From: Geobacter sp.
GTDB taxonomy: Bacteria > Desulfobacterota > Desulfuromonadia > Geobacterales > Geobacteraceae
Direction: 5' to 3'
Length of the DNA stretch: 58,356 bases
NCBI GenBank assembly: GCA_003857395.1
Contig: RPRC01000089.1
Span: forward strand, 1 to 58,356
Shown: positions 47,160-56,091 of the stretch, one piece after another
How the letters are laid out: every line of letters starts with the position of its first letter
Position numbering within the stretch: position 1 is the stretch's first letter
The notes under the pieces: model-generated
Seen by the model: only the letters and a program-made list of their open reading frames with translations
Databases searched by the model: none
What the model was told of the DNA's origin: nothing
Program-made: the position numbers and the translations under genes

Positions 47160-47828
47160 ATGGAAAACTTTTTGTTCAAACTTTCGATCATGCTTGTTCC
47201 TGCATTGTTCGCCATTACCTGTCATGAGGTTTCTCATGGATATGTAGCCTACAAACTTGGTGACAACACTGCTCGATCACTCGGTCGCCTAACCTTAAAT
47301 CCCCTAAAACATCTTGATATATTTGGAACTCTAATGGTATTTCTGGTTGGAATAGGTTGGGCAAAACCTGTTCCCGTTGATTTCGGGAAGCTGAAAAATC
47401 CTAAAAGAGATATGATCTGGGTGGCTGTGGCTGGTCCTGCCACAAACTTCCTGCTCGCAACAGCATCAGCTATAACCTTGCGAGGTGTCGCAATGCTCGA
47501 TCTGGGTGTTGCGGGACATTTGATTCTTGAGCCGGTTTCTTTAATGCTGGCATTTTCGATCTATATAAATCTGCTTCTCGGTCTCTTCAACTTGATTCCG
47601 GTTCCTCCGCTTGACGGAGGTCGTGTCGTAGCCGGAATTCTTCCCTACAGATTTGCAGTCTCATATTCCCGCATTGAACCCTACGGAATGATCATAATCA
47701 TTGTTTTAGTATTCTTTACGAATGTATTCAACTATGTCATTGCACCGATGCTCGATTTTGGCATACGGTTACTGGCAGGGCCTCAGGCGTCTATAATATA
47801 CGGTGTTACCTCGTTCCTCATGCGATAG
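47160..47828 (+). CDS. Site-2 protease-type membrane metallopeptidase (M50)
   Basis: This is an intramembrane zinc protease of the compact S2P group without PDZ domain. The zinc motif HEVSHG (HExxH) is near residue 25 in the first helix; the third ligand is in NLIPVPPLDGGRV near residue 150. About six hydrophobic helices are visible. Length is 222 residues from ATG 47160, preceded by GAGAAGG. The substrate is unknown. In many bacteria it precedes scpA-scpB, as here. Confidence 0.9.
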   Translation: MENFLFKLSIMLVPALFAITCHEVSHGYVAYKLGDNTARSLGRLTLNPLKHLDIFGTLMVFLVGIGWAKPVPVDFGKLKNPKRDMIWVAVAGPATNFLLATASAITLRGVAMLDLGVAGHLILEPVSLMLAFSIYINLLLGLFNLIPVPPLDGGRVVAGILPYRFAVSYSRIEPYGMIIIIVLVFFTNVFNYVIAPMLDFGIRLLAGPQASIIYGVTSFLMR

Positions 47829-48010
47829 CATGCTTTTTTATGCTTAGAGAGTAATTTGAATACTTGTTCTTTGCTGCCGGTTGGCATTCTCTTACAACAG
47901 AACATAAAAATACGACTCGCGTTACGAGACTATACTGAAACCATGAATCGCGTAAAAGAAGCATTCTAGTTTCAACGCCTTACAATACACAGCACAGCGC
48001 GACTATTTCA

Positions 48011-48847
48011 ATGGACGGGAGATTTGGTTTGGATTTAAATCTATCCGAAGATTACATCGATAGTTCAGATAGATACGACGTATCTTATAAAGTAAGACTT
48101 GAGAAATTTGAGGGTCCTCTTGACCTTCTTTTATATTTAATAAAGAAAAGTGAATTGGATATTTACGACGTTCCTATTGCAATAATAACCAAGCAGTACC
48201 TTGAATACATCAAGTTATTAAAGGAACTAAACCTGGAAATTGCCGGAGATTTTCTGGTGATGGCATCTACCCTTATCCAGATCAAATCAAGCATGCTTCT
48301 CCCCTCCCGTTATGAAGAAAATCCCGATGAAGAAGGAGAAGACCCTCGAGCGGAACTAATTCGGAGACTGGTCGAATATAGCAGATATAAAGAGGCGGCG
48401 CTGCGTCTCAATGATCAAAAGCTACTTGGCAGAGAACTCTTTGCCCGATCATTTGTCTCAAAAGAGCTTCAATCTGACACCTTGATGTCAAGTGAGCCAC
48501 TGGAACTTGACCTGTTCGCTCTTATTGAGGCATTTAGAGGCATCCTTATCAAGACACCTCATGAAAGCTTCCATGAGGTTAGTGCCGAATCCATCAGCAT
48601 TGCAGAGAGAATCAATGAAATTCTTTCCCTTTTACAAGAAAAAGAGCTGCTAGACTTTGCGGAACTCTTCGAAAACTGCGCGGACCGGGACTATCTGGTT
48701 GCTACTTTTCTCGCTATTCTTGAACTCTGTAAACTACGATTGATTCGAGTCCGCCAACAAGAGCAATACGGGTCTATCTGGATCAGGCCGGCTGTCGTTG
48801 AAACTTCAGACAGACATGAGCAGGAGGATAAAGGTGACAGCTTGTAG
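48011..48847 (+). CDS. scpA: Segregation and condensation protein A
   Basis: ScpA is the kleisin that bridges SMC heads. The N-terminal block KLEKFEGPLDLLLYLIKKSELDI-type (here RLEKFEGPLDLLLYLI) near residue 30 and the C-terminal winged helix (FLAILELCKLRLIRVRQ) are diagnostic. It has 278 residues. No strong ribosome site precedes the ATG at 48011. It overlaps scpB by about 14 bases. Confidence 0.93.
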   Translation: MDGRFGLDLNLSEDYIDSSDRYDVSYKVRLEKFEGPLDLLLYLIKKSELDIYDVPIAIITKQYLEYIKLLKELNLEIAGDFLVMASTLIQIKSSMLLPSRYEENPDEEGEDPRAELIRRLVEYSRYKEAALRLNDQKLLGRELFARSFVSKELQSDTLMSSEPLELDLFALIEAFRGILIKTPHESFHEVSAESISIAERINEILSLLQEKELLDFAELFENCADRDYLVATFLAILELCKLRLIRVRQQEQYGSIWIRPAVVETSDRHEQEDKGDSL

Positions 48848-49454
48848 ACTCAAGTCAATTTTGGAAAGCCTTATCTTTATTTCAGAAGAACCCATGTCAC
48901 TTGACAGGCTTTGCAGTATACTTCAAGAGTATGATAGAGACCTTATTCGCACCTGCATACTTCAACTTCAAGCTGAATATGATAATCCAGAGCGTGGCAT
49001 TTTTCTCGCGGAAGTTGCCAAAAGGTACCAATTCAGAACTCGTGAAGAAAACGGGGGTTATGTTCGTCGACTTGTTAAAACAAAGACATCTCGCTTCAGT
49101 CAATCTGCGCTGGAAACCCTGGCAATTACAGCATATCGGCAACCAATTACCCGGGCTGAAATAGAATACCTGCGTGGTGTAGATTCGGGAGGTGTAATCA
49201 AGACACTCCTCGAAAAAAAACTGATAAAAATTCTCGGGAAAAAAGATATTCCAGGAAGACCATTGATCTATGGCACAACGCGGTATTTTCTCGAAATGTT
49301 CAGTCTGAGGGATCTGAAATCGTTACCAACGTTACGGGAAATTGAAGATCTGGTAGTCGAAGGCACATATGAACAACAGGAAGAACTTCCTCTTGAAGGA
49401 ATCCTTCAAACAACAACTGATGAGACATCGACGTTGACTGGTGATAAGGGTTGA
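48834..49454 (+). CDS. scpB: Segregation and condensation protein B
   Basis: ScpB is the winged-helix partner of the SMC-ScpA complex. ILESLIFISEEPMSLDRL at the start, FSQSALETLAITAYRQPITRAE (two blocks of the second winged helix) and GRPLIYGTTRYFLEMF are typical. The start GTG 48834 is placed by AGGAGG six bases upstream, inside scpA. The C-terminal tail is acidic. It is followed by the MEMO1-family gene after a short gap. Confidence 0.93.
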   Translation: MTACRLKSILESLIFISEEPMSLDRLCSILQEYDRDLIRTCILQLQAEYDNPERGIFLAEVAKRYQFRTREENGGYVRRLVKTKTSRFSQSALETLAITAYRQPITRAEIEYLRGVDSGGVIKTLLEKKLIKILGKKDIPGRPLIYGTTRYFLEMFSLRDLKSLPTLREIEDLVVEGTYEQQEELPLEGILQTTTDETSTLTGDKG

Positions 49455-49480
49455 CTGAGATTCCCAAAAGGAGTGTTGCT

Positions 49481-50284
49481 ATGGTACGACAGCCTGCGGT
49501 ATCAGGTCAGTTCTATGCTAGCGATCCAATACGTCTCAGAGCTCAACTAGAGAAGCTTGTAAAGGTAAATGACAGGCAAATAAAGGCGCTTGGGGCTATC
49601 GTTCCACATGCCGGATATGTCTATTCAGGTGCTGTCGCTGGGGCAGTCTATGCTCGCCTTAAAATTCCTAAGACAGTTGTGATCCTTGGACCGAATCATC
49701 ATGGTGTTGGCTCAAGTGCAGCTTTATTTCCCCTTGGAGAATGGGTGACCCCACTTGGCAATGCTGGCATTAACCAGCAACTCTCGGCACTATTATTAAA
49801 ACATTCTACCCTTTTGGAAGAAGACAGCGCTGCTCATCAATACGAACATTCTATCGAGGTTCAAGTACCATTTCTTCAATTCCTCAGACCAGATGTTACC
49901 ATTGTTCCTATTTGTCTCGGATTCAGCGATTATTCTTCGTGCAAAAGCATGGGATTATCGCTGGCTAAGGCCATCGATGAATATGACAAAGAGGTTCTTA
50001 TTGTTGCTAGTTCAGACATGTCTCACTACCAACCTGCAGAGGTGGCCCGACATGAGGATAATCTGGCAATCCACGAGGTTTTGAATATGAATCCTGAGGG
50101 AATGTATTCGATTGTGAAGGGTAGGGGGATTTCCATGTGTGGGGTTATCCCCGCGACCATTATGCTAGTGGCTGCCATTGAAATGGGGGCAACAAAAAGT
50201 GAACTGATTCGTTATGCTACAAGTGGCGAAGTATCAGGGGATTTCAATCAGGTAGTTGGGTATGCGGGTGTCACGGTGAATTGA
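49481..50284 (+). CDS. MEMO1-family protein (AmmeMemoRadiSam system protein B)
   Basis: The 267-residue protein has the MEMO/class III extradiol dioxygenase-like fold. Conserved blocks are RQPAVSGQFY at the start, VPHAGYVYSGAVAGAVY near residue 40, GPNHHGVGS near residue 70, EHSIEVQVPFLQ near residue 120 and SSDMSHYQP near residue 180. The histidines would form a metal site. It is the B part of the three-gene AmmeMemoRadiSam set, but the A and radical-SAM partners are not adjacent. ATG 49481 follows AAAAGGAGTG. Confidence 0.9.
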   Translation: MVRQPAVSGQFYASDPIRLRAQLEKLVKVNDRQIKALGAIVPHAGYVYSGAVAGAVYARLKIPKTVVILGPNHHGVGSSAALFPLGEWVTPLGNAGINQQLSALLLKHSTLLEEDSAAHQYEHSIEVQVPFLQFLRPDVTIVPICLGFSDYSSCKSMGLSLAKAIDEYDKEVLIVASSDMSHYQPAEVARHEDNLAIHEVLNMNPEGMYSIVKGRGISMCGVIPATIMLVAAIEMGATKSELIRYATSGEVSGDFNQVVGYAGVTVN

Positions 50285-50501
50285 GACATCGTTCATCTTC
50301 CTTCATTATTCTAACAACCTGCAGGACACCGTTAATTGACTCAAGTTCTTTAATGTCTAGCGAATCAGTATCTCCGATAACTCCGATTATAATCTGCTTT
50401 ACGCCTGTTGATTGGTGGATATCAAAGCCTCTGGTAATAAGAAATTCTTTGATATGATCGAGTGCTGTTTCGTCGGCACATTTTTTCATAATTATCAGCA
50501 T
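50271..50501 (-). CDS. Stand-alone ferredoxin-like domain of DAHP-synthase type
   Basis: This 76-residue protein resembles the N-terminal ferredoxin-like domain found fused to type Ibeta DAHP synthases: it opens MLIIMKKCADETALDHIKEF and has IIIGVIGDTDSLDIKELE and VVRIMKED. The catalytic barrel that normally follows is absent; the frame ends after 12 more residues. It lies directly downstream of chorismate mutase on the same strand. It may act as a free regulatory subunit of an aromatic-pathway enzyme, or be a truncated gene. It overlaps the MEMO1-family stop by 14 bases, tail to tail. Confidence 0.65.
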   Translation of the reverse strand: MLIIMKKCADETALDHIKEFLITRGFDIHQSTGVKQIIIGVIGDTDSLDIKELESINGVLQVVRIMKEDERCLNSP

Positions 50502-50520
50502 AAAATTTCCCCAAACTGAT

Positions 50521-50796
50521 TCATTTTTCGCTCTCAGTCATGATTCGCTCCAAGCGCCTTGATTCGTCAATAACCCGCTCAAATAATCTTACAATTGCCT
50601 GATCGTCCAAGGGTCCGGGATTTTCATCTTTCATTCGTTGAAAAATTCTCTTTTCACGACCAGGGTCGAATATGGGAAGACCAGATATTTTCTTTAGCTC
50701 ACCAATCTTCAGCGCCAGATGCGCTCTCTGATTGAATATCTTCAGCAATTCACTATCCAGTCGATCAATTTCACATCGAAAATCATCTATCGTCAT
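50521..50796 (-). CDS. Chorismate mutase (AroQ type)
   Basis: It converts chorismate to prephenate for phenylalanine and tyrosine. The 91-residue all-helical AroQ fold shows CEIDRLDSELLKIFNQRAHL with conserved arginines R7 and R24, K35 in GELKK, and the PGREKRIFQR block (R47, E48). It has no fused dehydratase or dehydrogenase. Its start overlaps the nadB end by 14 bases, and the free ferredoxin-like domain gene follows 19 bases downstream. Confidence 0.88.
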   Translation of the reverse strand: MTIDDFRCEIDRLDSELLKIFNQRAHLALKIGELKKISGLPIFDPGREKRIFQRMKDENPGPLDDQAIVRLFERVIDESRRLERIMTESEK

Positions 50797-52396
50797 AATT
50801 CCTCAAATTAATTTGAATAAGAGTGTCTTTCTGCCAATTGACATCATCGCGATCAGGGAAATCAATGTTGTAATGGAGCCCACGAGATTCTTTACGTTGC
50901 TGAGCGCATCGAATTATCAACTCAGCAACCGTAGCGATGTTCCTTAACTCGATCAAGTCCGACGTTATGAGAAAATCCCAGTAATATTCTGCAATTTCTT
51001 CCTGGATAAGCTTATTGCGATTCAACGCACGTTCGAGGCGCTTATTAGACCTGACGATTCCTACATAGTTCCACATGAACCGACGAACTTCATCCCAGTT
51101 TTGTGATACGACAACCATTTCATCACTGTTGGTGGCAGTACCTGAATCCCATTGAGGTATTCCAGGGAAGTCAAACCGGGTTTTCTTCAGCCGTTCTACG
51201 CTGTGCCGATATGCCCTGCCAGCAAATACTGCAGCCTCAAGGAGAGAGTTACTGGCAAGTCTGTTGGCACCATGCAAACCGGTAAAAGCTACTTCACCAA
51301 TAGCATAAAGATTTTCAATATTGGTTTCACCGTTCTGGTCTGAAACGACACCGCCACATAAATAATGAGCTGCAGGGACTACAGGCAAAGGCTCTTTTGT
51401 CATATCGAGACAAAACTTCAAACAGGTTCGATAAATATTAGGAAAGCGAGTTTTGATAAAATCGGGATCTTTGTGTGTTATATCCAGGTAGACACAATCA
51501 TCACCATAGGTTTTCATTTCGTTATCAATTGCCCGCGCAACAATATCGCGAGGTGCCAAATCCTTAAGCTTGTGATATTTCTCCATAAAAGCGGTTCCAT
51601 CACTTCGGCGAAGAATTGCACCCTCTCCACGGACTGCCTCAGAAATTAGAAATGATTTAGCAAGCGGATGGTAGAGTGTCGTCGGGTGGAACTGCATGAA
51701 CTCCATATTCGAGATTAGTGCTCCAGCACGATACGCCATGGCAACACCGTCTCCGGAAGCAACATCGGGATTACAGGTGTACAGGTAAACCTTTCCGGCT
51801 CCACCAGAAGCCAGCAACGTGATTTTACTTAAGAATGTCTTGACCTTGCCATTAAGAACGTCAAGTACATAGGCTCCATAACAACGGTTTGGCTGTTCCG
51901 GGTTTTTAGTTATTTTCCATTCGGAAATGATATCAATTGCTGTATGGTTCTCAAAAACTTCGATATTTGGGTGTTCAAATACTGCAGTGACGAGCGCACG
52001 TTCTATTTCCCTGCCCGTCAAATCATCAGCATGAAAAATTCTTCTTTTACTGTGTCCACCCTCTCGGGTCAGATCATAGGAATCCCCACGAGTCGTAAAC
52101 TTGACCCCCCATTCAATCAAGGTTTTTATTACTTCGGGACCTTCTGCAACGACCATTTTAACAACATCTTCATGGCAGATCCCAGCTCCGGCAACCATAG
52201 TGTCATCACAGTGTGAATCAAAGGTGTCTTCTTCCGAAAATACCGAAGCAATACCGCCCTGGGCATAATTCGTCGCAGATTCGGTAATTTCTTTTTTGGT
52301 AACAAGCGCAACTTTCCCATGATTTGCCGCTTGCAGGGCATACGACAAACCAGCTATGCCACTGCCAATTACCAGAAAATCACTCTCGATCTGCAT
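50783..52396 (-). CDS. nadB: L-aspartate oxidase
   Basis: NadB oxidises aspartate to iminoaspartate for NAD synthesis. The FAD-binding start is FLVIGSGIAGLSYALQA, with ATNYAQGGIASVF near residue 42. Later comes the substrate block QFHPTTLYHP and the C-terminal LYAIGEVAFTGLHGANRLAS. The length of about 537 residues is normal. ATG 52396 follows GGGGGA; an upstream in-frame TTG (52408) lies within the ribosome site. nadA and nadC are not in the window. Confidence 0.94.
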   Translation of the reverse strand: MQIESDFLVIGSGIAGLSYALQAANHGKVALVTKKEITESATNYAQGGIASVFSEEDTFDSHCDDTMVAGAGICHEDVVKMVVAEGPEVIKTLIEWGVKFTTRGDSYDLTREGGHSKRRIFHADDLTGREIERALVTAVFEHPNIEVFENHTAIDIISEWKITKNPEQPNRCYGAYVLDVLNGKVKTFLSKITLLASGGAGKVYLYTCNPDVASGDGVAMAYRAGALISNMEFMQFHPTTLYHPLAKSFLISEAVRGEGAILRRSDGTAFMEKYHKLKDLAPRDIVARAIDNEMKTYGDDCVYLDITHKDPDFIKTRFPNIYRTCLKFCLDMTKEPLPVVPAAHYLCGGVVSDQNGETNIENLYAIGEVAFTGLHGANRLASNSLLEAAVFAGRAYRHSVERLKKTRFDFPGIPQWDSGTATNSDEMVVVSQNWDEVRRFMWNYVGIVRSNKRLERALNRNKLIQEEIAEYYWDFLITSDLIELRNIATVAELIIRCAQQRKESRGLHYNIDFPDRDDVNWQKDTLIQINLRNYDDR

Positions 52397-52440
52397 GAGT
52401 TCCCCCAATTTGATATCTCAGGTTGGTTAGAATTAAAAGA

Positions 52441-53034
52441 TTATCTTGCAAGAACTTTAAAGAAACGCACCAAATAATCAATCCCTGACCAAATGGTAAT
52501 GATCGTGGCAATCCAGAGATAGAAAATTCCAACGTTGTGCATATTAACATAGAAAAAAGATGATTGTATGCCGAATAACCAATGATAATCGTAATGAAGA
52601 AGGAGTCCAAGAATTGCCACAATCTGGAAAATTGTTTTGTATTTACCTAGATTGCTTGCCGCAATAACAATTCCTTCAGTTGAAGCAATTCCTCGCAACC
52701 CAGTAATGATAATTTCTCTACTGAGGATTACGAGAACCATCCAGGCGGGGACTCTATCATAAGGGATAATCATTATTAGCGCAGCCATTACGAGGAGCTT
52801 GTCCGCAATAGGATCAAGGAATTTACCTAATACGGTAATTATTCCCAAGCGCCTGGCAAGATAACCATCAAGCCAATCAGTAAAGGACGCTATTGCGAAT
52901 AAAACAGTAGCAAGAAATCCGGCAGATTTAGAGGGTGATGTGAGAATTATCGCCATTGGCGGTACAACTAATATCCTAGAAAGAGTTAAGATATTAGGGA
53001 CATGTCGAAAAGAGCTCTTCTTATTTATTCCCAT
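52441..53034 (-). CDS. pgsA: CDP-diacylglycerol--glycerol-3-phosphate 3-phosphatidyltransferase
   Basis: PgsA commits CDP-diacylglycerol to phosphatidylglycerol in the inner membrane. The CDP-alcohol phosphotransferase signature (DG..AR...G...D...D) is seen as DGYLARR and GKFLDPIADK near residues 58-80. About five hydrophobic helices are visible. ATG 53034 is chosen with AGGTG as ribosome site; a GTG at 53043 directly adjoins the upstream stop codon. It is coupled to the lytic transglycosylase gene. Confidence 0.93.
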   Translation of the reverse strand: MGINKKSSFRHVPNILTLSRILVVPPMAIILTSPSKSAGFLATVLFAIASFTDWLDGYLARRLGIITVLGKFLDPIADKLLVMAALIMIIPYDRVPAWMVLVILSREIIITGLRGIASTEGIVIAASNLGKYKTIFQIVAILGLLLHYDYHWLFGIQSSFFYVNMHNVGIFYLWIATIITIWSGIDYLVRFFKVLAR

Positions 53035-53043
53035 CGAAAACAC

Positions 53044-53658
53044 CTAGTTACTTTGATAAGATTTCTGATAACTCAGAACCCTTGAAATATAGTTACGCGT
53101 TTCCTCGTAAGGTGGTACACCGCCATACTGGTTCACTCGGGACATACCTGCATTATAAGCTGCAAGAGCAAGGGTCACATCACCTTTGAAAGTATCAAGG
53201 AGAAATCGTAGGTATCGGACTCCGCCACGTATATTATCTTGGGGATCAAAGGAATTGGGGACTTTAAGCCCCTGAGCGGTCTTTGGCATCAACTGCATTA
53301 ACCCTTGCGCTCCTCTTGGAGAAACAGCATTAGGGTTATATCCAGACTCTGCGTGAATGACAGCTTTCACTAGATTCTTGTCGACGCCATATTCTGAAGC
53401 AACAGACTTGACAATTGGTTCGAATTCATCAGGATTCCTGCACAAAGCTCCTAACCTGAAATTGGTTCGCAGTTTCCTGTCTTTTTTCAAATCCCGCATA
53501 AAAATCTTAAATCGCCGATCGGTAGGAGCATCAGTAAAATGCATGACACCTTCGTCGTCGACGAATTTATAAATATCCGCGAAAGAAAGTGAAGAACAAA
53601 AGAAGGGGAGGGTGAGAAGGAGGAAAAGAATGCTGATCCTAGTCCTTTTAAAAAGCAT
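53044..53658 (-). CDS. Lytic transglycosylase with DUF4124 domain
   Basis: It is an exported peptidoglycan-cleaving enzyme of the Slt/MltE type. It has a signal peptide (residues 1-27), a DUF4124-like segment (IYKFVDDEGVMHFTDAP) and an SLT domain. In the latter, HAESGYNPNAVSP holds the catalytic glutamate, GAQGLMQLMPKTA is the family block and LALAAYNAGMSRV near residue 165. Length is 204 residues. The stop codon abuts the pgsA start region. Confidence 0.92.
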   Translation of the reverse strand: MLFKRTRISILFLLLTLPFFCSSLSFADIYKFVDDEGVMHFTDAPTDRRFKIFMRDLKKDRKLRTNFRLGALCRNPDEFEPIVKSVASEYGVDKNLVKAVIHAESGYNPNAVSPRGAQGLMQLMPKTAQGLKVPNSFDPQDNIRGGVRYLRFLLDTFKGDVTLALAAYNAGMSRVNQYGGVPPYEETRNYISRVLSYQKSYQSN

Positions 53659-53845
53659 ATTTCCCTCCTTTCATACTATTTAAAACAGAATTCAAAATAT
53701 AGACCATAATTGATAAATCTTCAATATAGTAAATCAGAATTATTGAATAATAATAGATGGATCAGAGGCTATGATCTATATTTTACTTTTACTTTTTGTC
53801 TGTGGTACTATTTAATACAATAACTTTTGTGGAAACGAGGGAAAA

Positions 53846-54214
53846 ATGTATCAACTAACAATAAGTAGTGATTTTGCGTCTGCACACAATCTTATGCATT
53901 ATCAGGGCGACTGCGAGAACTTACACGGCCATAACTGGAAAGTCGATGTGTCAGTAACAGCAAAAGATCTCGACAAATCTGGATTGGGAATTGATTTCAA
54001 AAAGTTGAAGGCAGAGACAAAAACACTCCTTAAAACGCTTGACCACAAATATCTTAACGAACTTGAACCGTTTAAAGATGTATCTCCATCGTCGGAAAAT
54101 ATTGCTCGTTATATCTATCAGGAACTTTCTCGCACATTAAACAACGACAATGTTACAGTGGAATCCATTACCGTATGGGAATCTGACCATGCTTGTGCGA
54201 AATATTATGAGTAA
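53846..54214 (+). CDS. queD: 6-carboxy-5,6,7,8-tetrahydropterin synthase
   Basis: QueD converts dihydroneopterin triphosphate to carboxytetrahydropterin for queuosine-type 7-deazaguanine synthesis. Zinc histidines and the catalytic cysteine appear in SAHNLMHYQGDCENLHGHNW near residues 12-31, and the glutamate in VWESDHACAKYYE at the end. Length is 122 residues. It overlaps queE by 8 bases. No preQ1 riboswitch was recognised upstream. Confidence 0.95.
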   Translation: MYQLTISSDFASAHNLMHYQGDCENLHGHNWKVDVSVTAKDLDKSGLGIDFKKLKAETKTLLKTLDHKYLNELEPFKDVSPSSENIARYIYQELSRTLNNDNVTVESITVWESDHACAKYYE

Positions 54215-54968
54215 TTATACTACAAATATGGTTGAAATATTTTCTTCTATCCAGGGAGAGGGAAAGCTCGTGGGTTTGCGCCAAGCATTCCTTCGTTTCT
54301 ACGGTTGTAACTTGGATTGCCACTATTGCGATTCACGTTCTACTCACTCTGTTTTGATTCCAGAATTTTGTCAAACGGAAAACACCCCAGGAAGACAGGA
54401 TTTTACAGATATAAAAAACCCGGTACATTTAGAGTATATAATAAATTTATTATTAAAATGGGTATCTTTGCGGCCCAAGGCACACCACTCAATAAGCCTC
54501 ACGGGAGGAGAACCACTCCTGCATACTGAGTCATTACTTGAATACCTGCCGGAATTGCGAAAAATATTACCTATCTACCTTGAAACGAATGGGATCTATC
54601 ATCGAGAACTATTAAAATGCATTGATTTCATTGATTATATATCTATGGATTTCAAACTTCCATCGACAACAAAATCACGAGACTATTGGGAAGAGCACCG
54701 AGAGTTCCTCAAGATTGCGGCAAGAACAGATGTTTATGTAAAAGCCGTTGTTTCCAATGAAACCTCCATCTCTGAAATCAGGCAAGCATGTGAGGTGATT
54801 GTCTCAGTTAGCAAAAACATTCCCTTAATACTGCAACCGTTGACATCGGCAAATGTCAATCAAACCATTTCATCCAGAGTATTGTTCGATCTTCAAGAAG
54901 AGGCAAGTGACTACTTGAGCGAAGTCAGGGTCATACCTCAAACACATAAATTCATGCACCTCCTATAA
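54207..54968 (+). CDS. queE: 7-carboxy-7-deazaguanine synthase
   Basis: QueE is a radical SAM enzyme that contracts the carboxypterin ring. The cluster motif is GCNLDCHYCDSRS (CxxxCxxC) near residue 36, preceded by the family start FSSIQGEGKLVGLRQAFLR. SLTGGEPLLHTESL is the SAM-binding block. The length is 253 residues. ATG 54207 lies inside the end of queD, so the two are coupled. Confidence 0.94.
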   Translation: MSNYTTNMVEIFSSIQGEGKLVGLRQAFLRFYGCNLDCHYCDSRSTHSVLIPEFCQTENTPGRQDFTDIKNPVHLEYIINLLLKWVSLRPKAHHSISLTGGEPLLHTESLLEYLPELRKILPIYLETNGIYHRELLKCIDFIDYISMDFKLPSTTKSRDYWEEHREFLKIAARTDVYVKAVVSNETSISEIRQACEVIVSVSKNIPLILQPLTSANVNQTISSRVLFDLQEEASDYLSEVRVIPQTHKFMHLL

Positions 54969-54996
54969 CCAATGAAAAAACCGCAGGGTAATCATT

Positions 54997-55719
54997 ATGA
55001 TACTTGAAGAAATGACGATGGGTGAATTTGAAGAGGGTCTTACATTAACAAAAACCATATTAGTTCCATTTGGTTCGGTAGAAGAACATGGCTACCACTT
55101 ACCACTATCAACTGATACGATTCAAGCCTATGAAGTAGGGAAGGCTGCAGCTAAAGTCGTCCCACTTTTCATTGCCCCGCCAGTCCACTATGGTTGTTGC
55201 AGATCAACATCTTGTCACCCGGGAACCATTTCCATCTCCACAAATACTTTGGAAAACCTCATGAAGGATATCGTTCATTCGCTATATTCTCAAGGGCTTA
55301 GAACTTTCATTATTTTAACAGGTCATGCTGGTGGAACACACAAAATGGCCCTCGTTAATGCCGGAGAGGATCTGATAACGGAATTGCTGGACATTAAGCT
55401 GGCAGTATTGACAGAATATGATCTGGCATGCTCTGAAGGTCGAGAGATAATCGAAACAGTCGGAGACGCACATGCTGGGGAAATCGAAACGTCACGTATT
55501 ATGTTTTTATATCCTGATCTCGTAAAAGGCACGTCACAGCGCGAATTTCCGAATTTTCCTCCAGGTATAATTGTTCGCGACAAGAGAAAGTTTTGGCCAA
55601 ATGGCGTTTGGGGAGATCCAACGAAAGCAACACCTGAGAAAGGTCGTAGAATTAACGAACTTGTCGTCATGAAATTGATCGAATATATTGGCATGCTAGA
55701 ATCGTTCACAGAAAGATGA
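54997..55719 (+). CDS. Creatininase-family amidohydrolase
   Basis: This 240-residue metal hydrolase belongs to the creatininase fold. The ligand pattern is clear: GSVEEHGYHLPLSTDT (Glu, His, Asp) near residue 27, LTGHAGGTHK near residue 107 and DAHAGEIETSR near residue 150. Family members include creatininase and the archaeal FAPy deformylase (ArfB) that acts on a GTP-derived pyrimidine. Being 28 bases after queD-queE, it may act in or near pterin/deazapurine metabolism; that is inference. No queC or queF is in the window. Confidence 0.85.
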   Translation: MILEEMTMGEFEEGLTLTKTILVPFGSVEEHGYHLPLSTDTIQAYEVGKAAAKVVPLFIAPPVHYGCCRSTSCHPGTISISTNTLENLMKDIVHSLYSQGLRTFIILTGHAGGTHKMALVNAGEDLITELLDIKLAVLTEYDLACSEGREIIETVGDAHAGEIETSRIMFLYPDLVKGTSQREFPNFPPGIIVRDKRKFWPNGVWGDPTKATPEKGRRINELVVMKLIEYIGMLESFTER

Positions 55720-55842
55720 CAAAACAAAATCTAGTTATAGAGAATCTCAAGAACCAAATGTTCTTTCAATTAAATAATATTTCCCCCTGCAGCCAACTTT
55801 ACATAATATATCTTATAGGACGTAGGTCCGTGGATCTGTATT

Positions 55843-56091
55843 ATGTGCCAAGCAAATCAAACATTCGGTGAAAACATCATCGACCCTTCCTATTGTACCA
55901 ATCTAAAAAAACAAATGACAACCAGACGTCTGGTTGTTGAAATCGTCCAGTACGATGACGATTCCAGGTTCGGTTGTGATGAGGTCATAACCTTTGACGT
56001 CTCCTCCTAGTCTGCTGATCGCTTCCGGCTTTTCTGGGAGTTAATGAAAAATGTCAACGTCAATCGAAAATTGACCCACTATACCGTATAG
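55843..56091 (+). pseudogene. Gene remnant interrupted by an in-frame amber codon
   Basis: From ATG 55843 a protein-like frame runs through TTRRLVVEIVQYDDDSRF to TAG at 56008-56010. It continues in the same frame as SADRFRLFWELMKN before running into the IS21-like end and stopping at 56089-56091. The composition on both sides of the TAG looks equally coding, suggesting a nonsense mutation (or, less likely, amber read-through) and truncation by the insertion. No family is recognised. A minus-strand frame over the same bases is a competing reading. Confidence 0.35.
55918..55937. repeat. 20-bp perfect palindrome
   Basis: ACAACCAGACGTCTGGTTGT reads the same on both strands. It sits within the putative gene remnant. 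It has no T tract, so it is not a terminator; an operator or recombination site cannot be excluded. Confidence 0.6.

Noticed and set aside
53659..53845. preQ1 riboswitch before queD
   Set aside because: The expected short pseudoknot sequence with an A-rich tail next to the ribosome site is not present.
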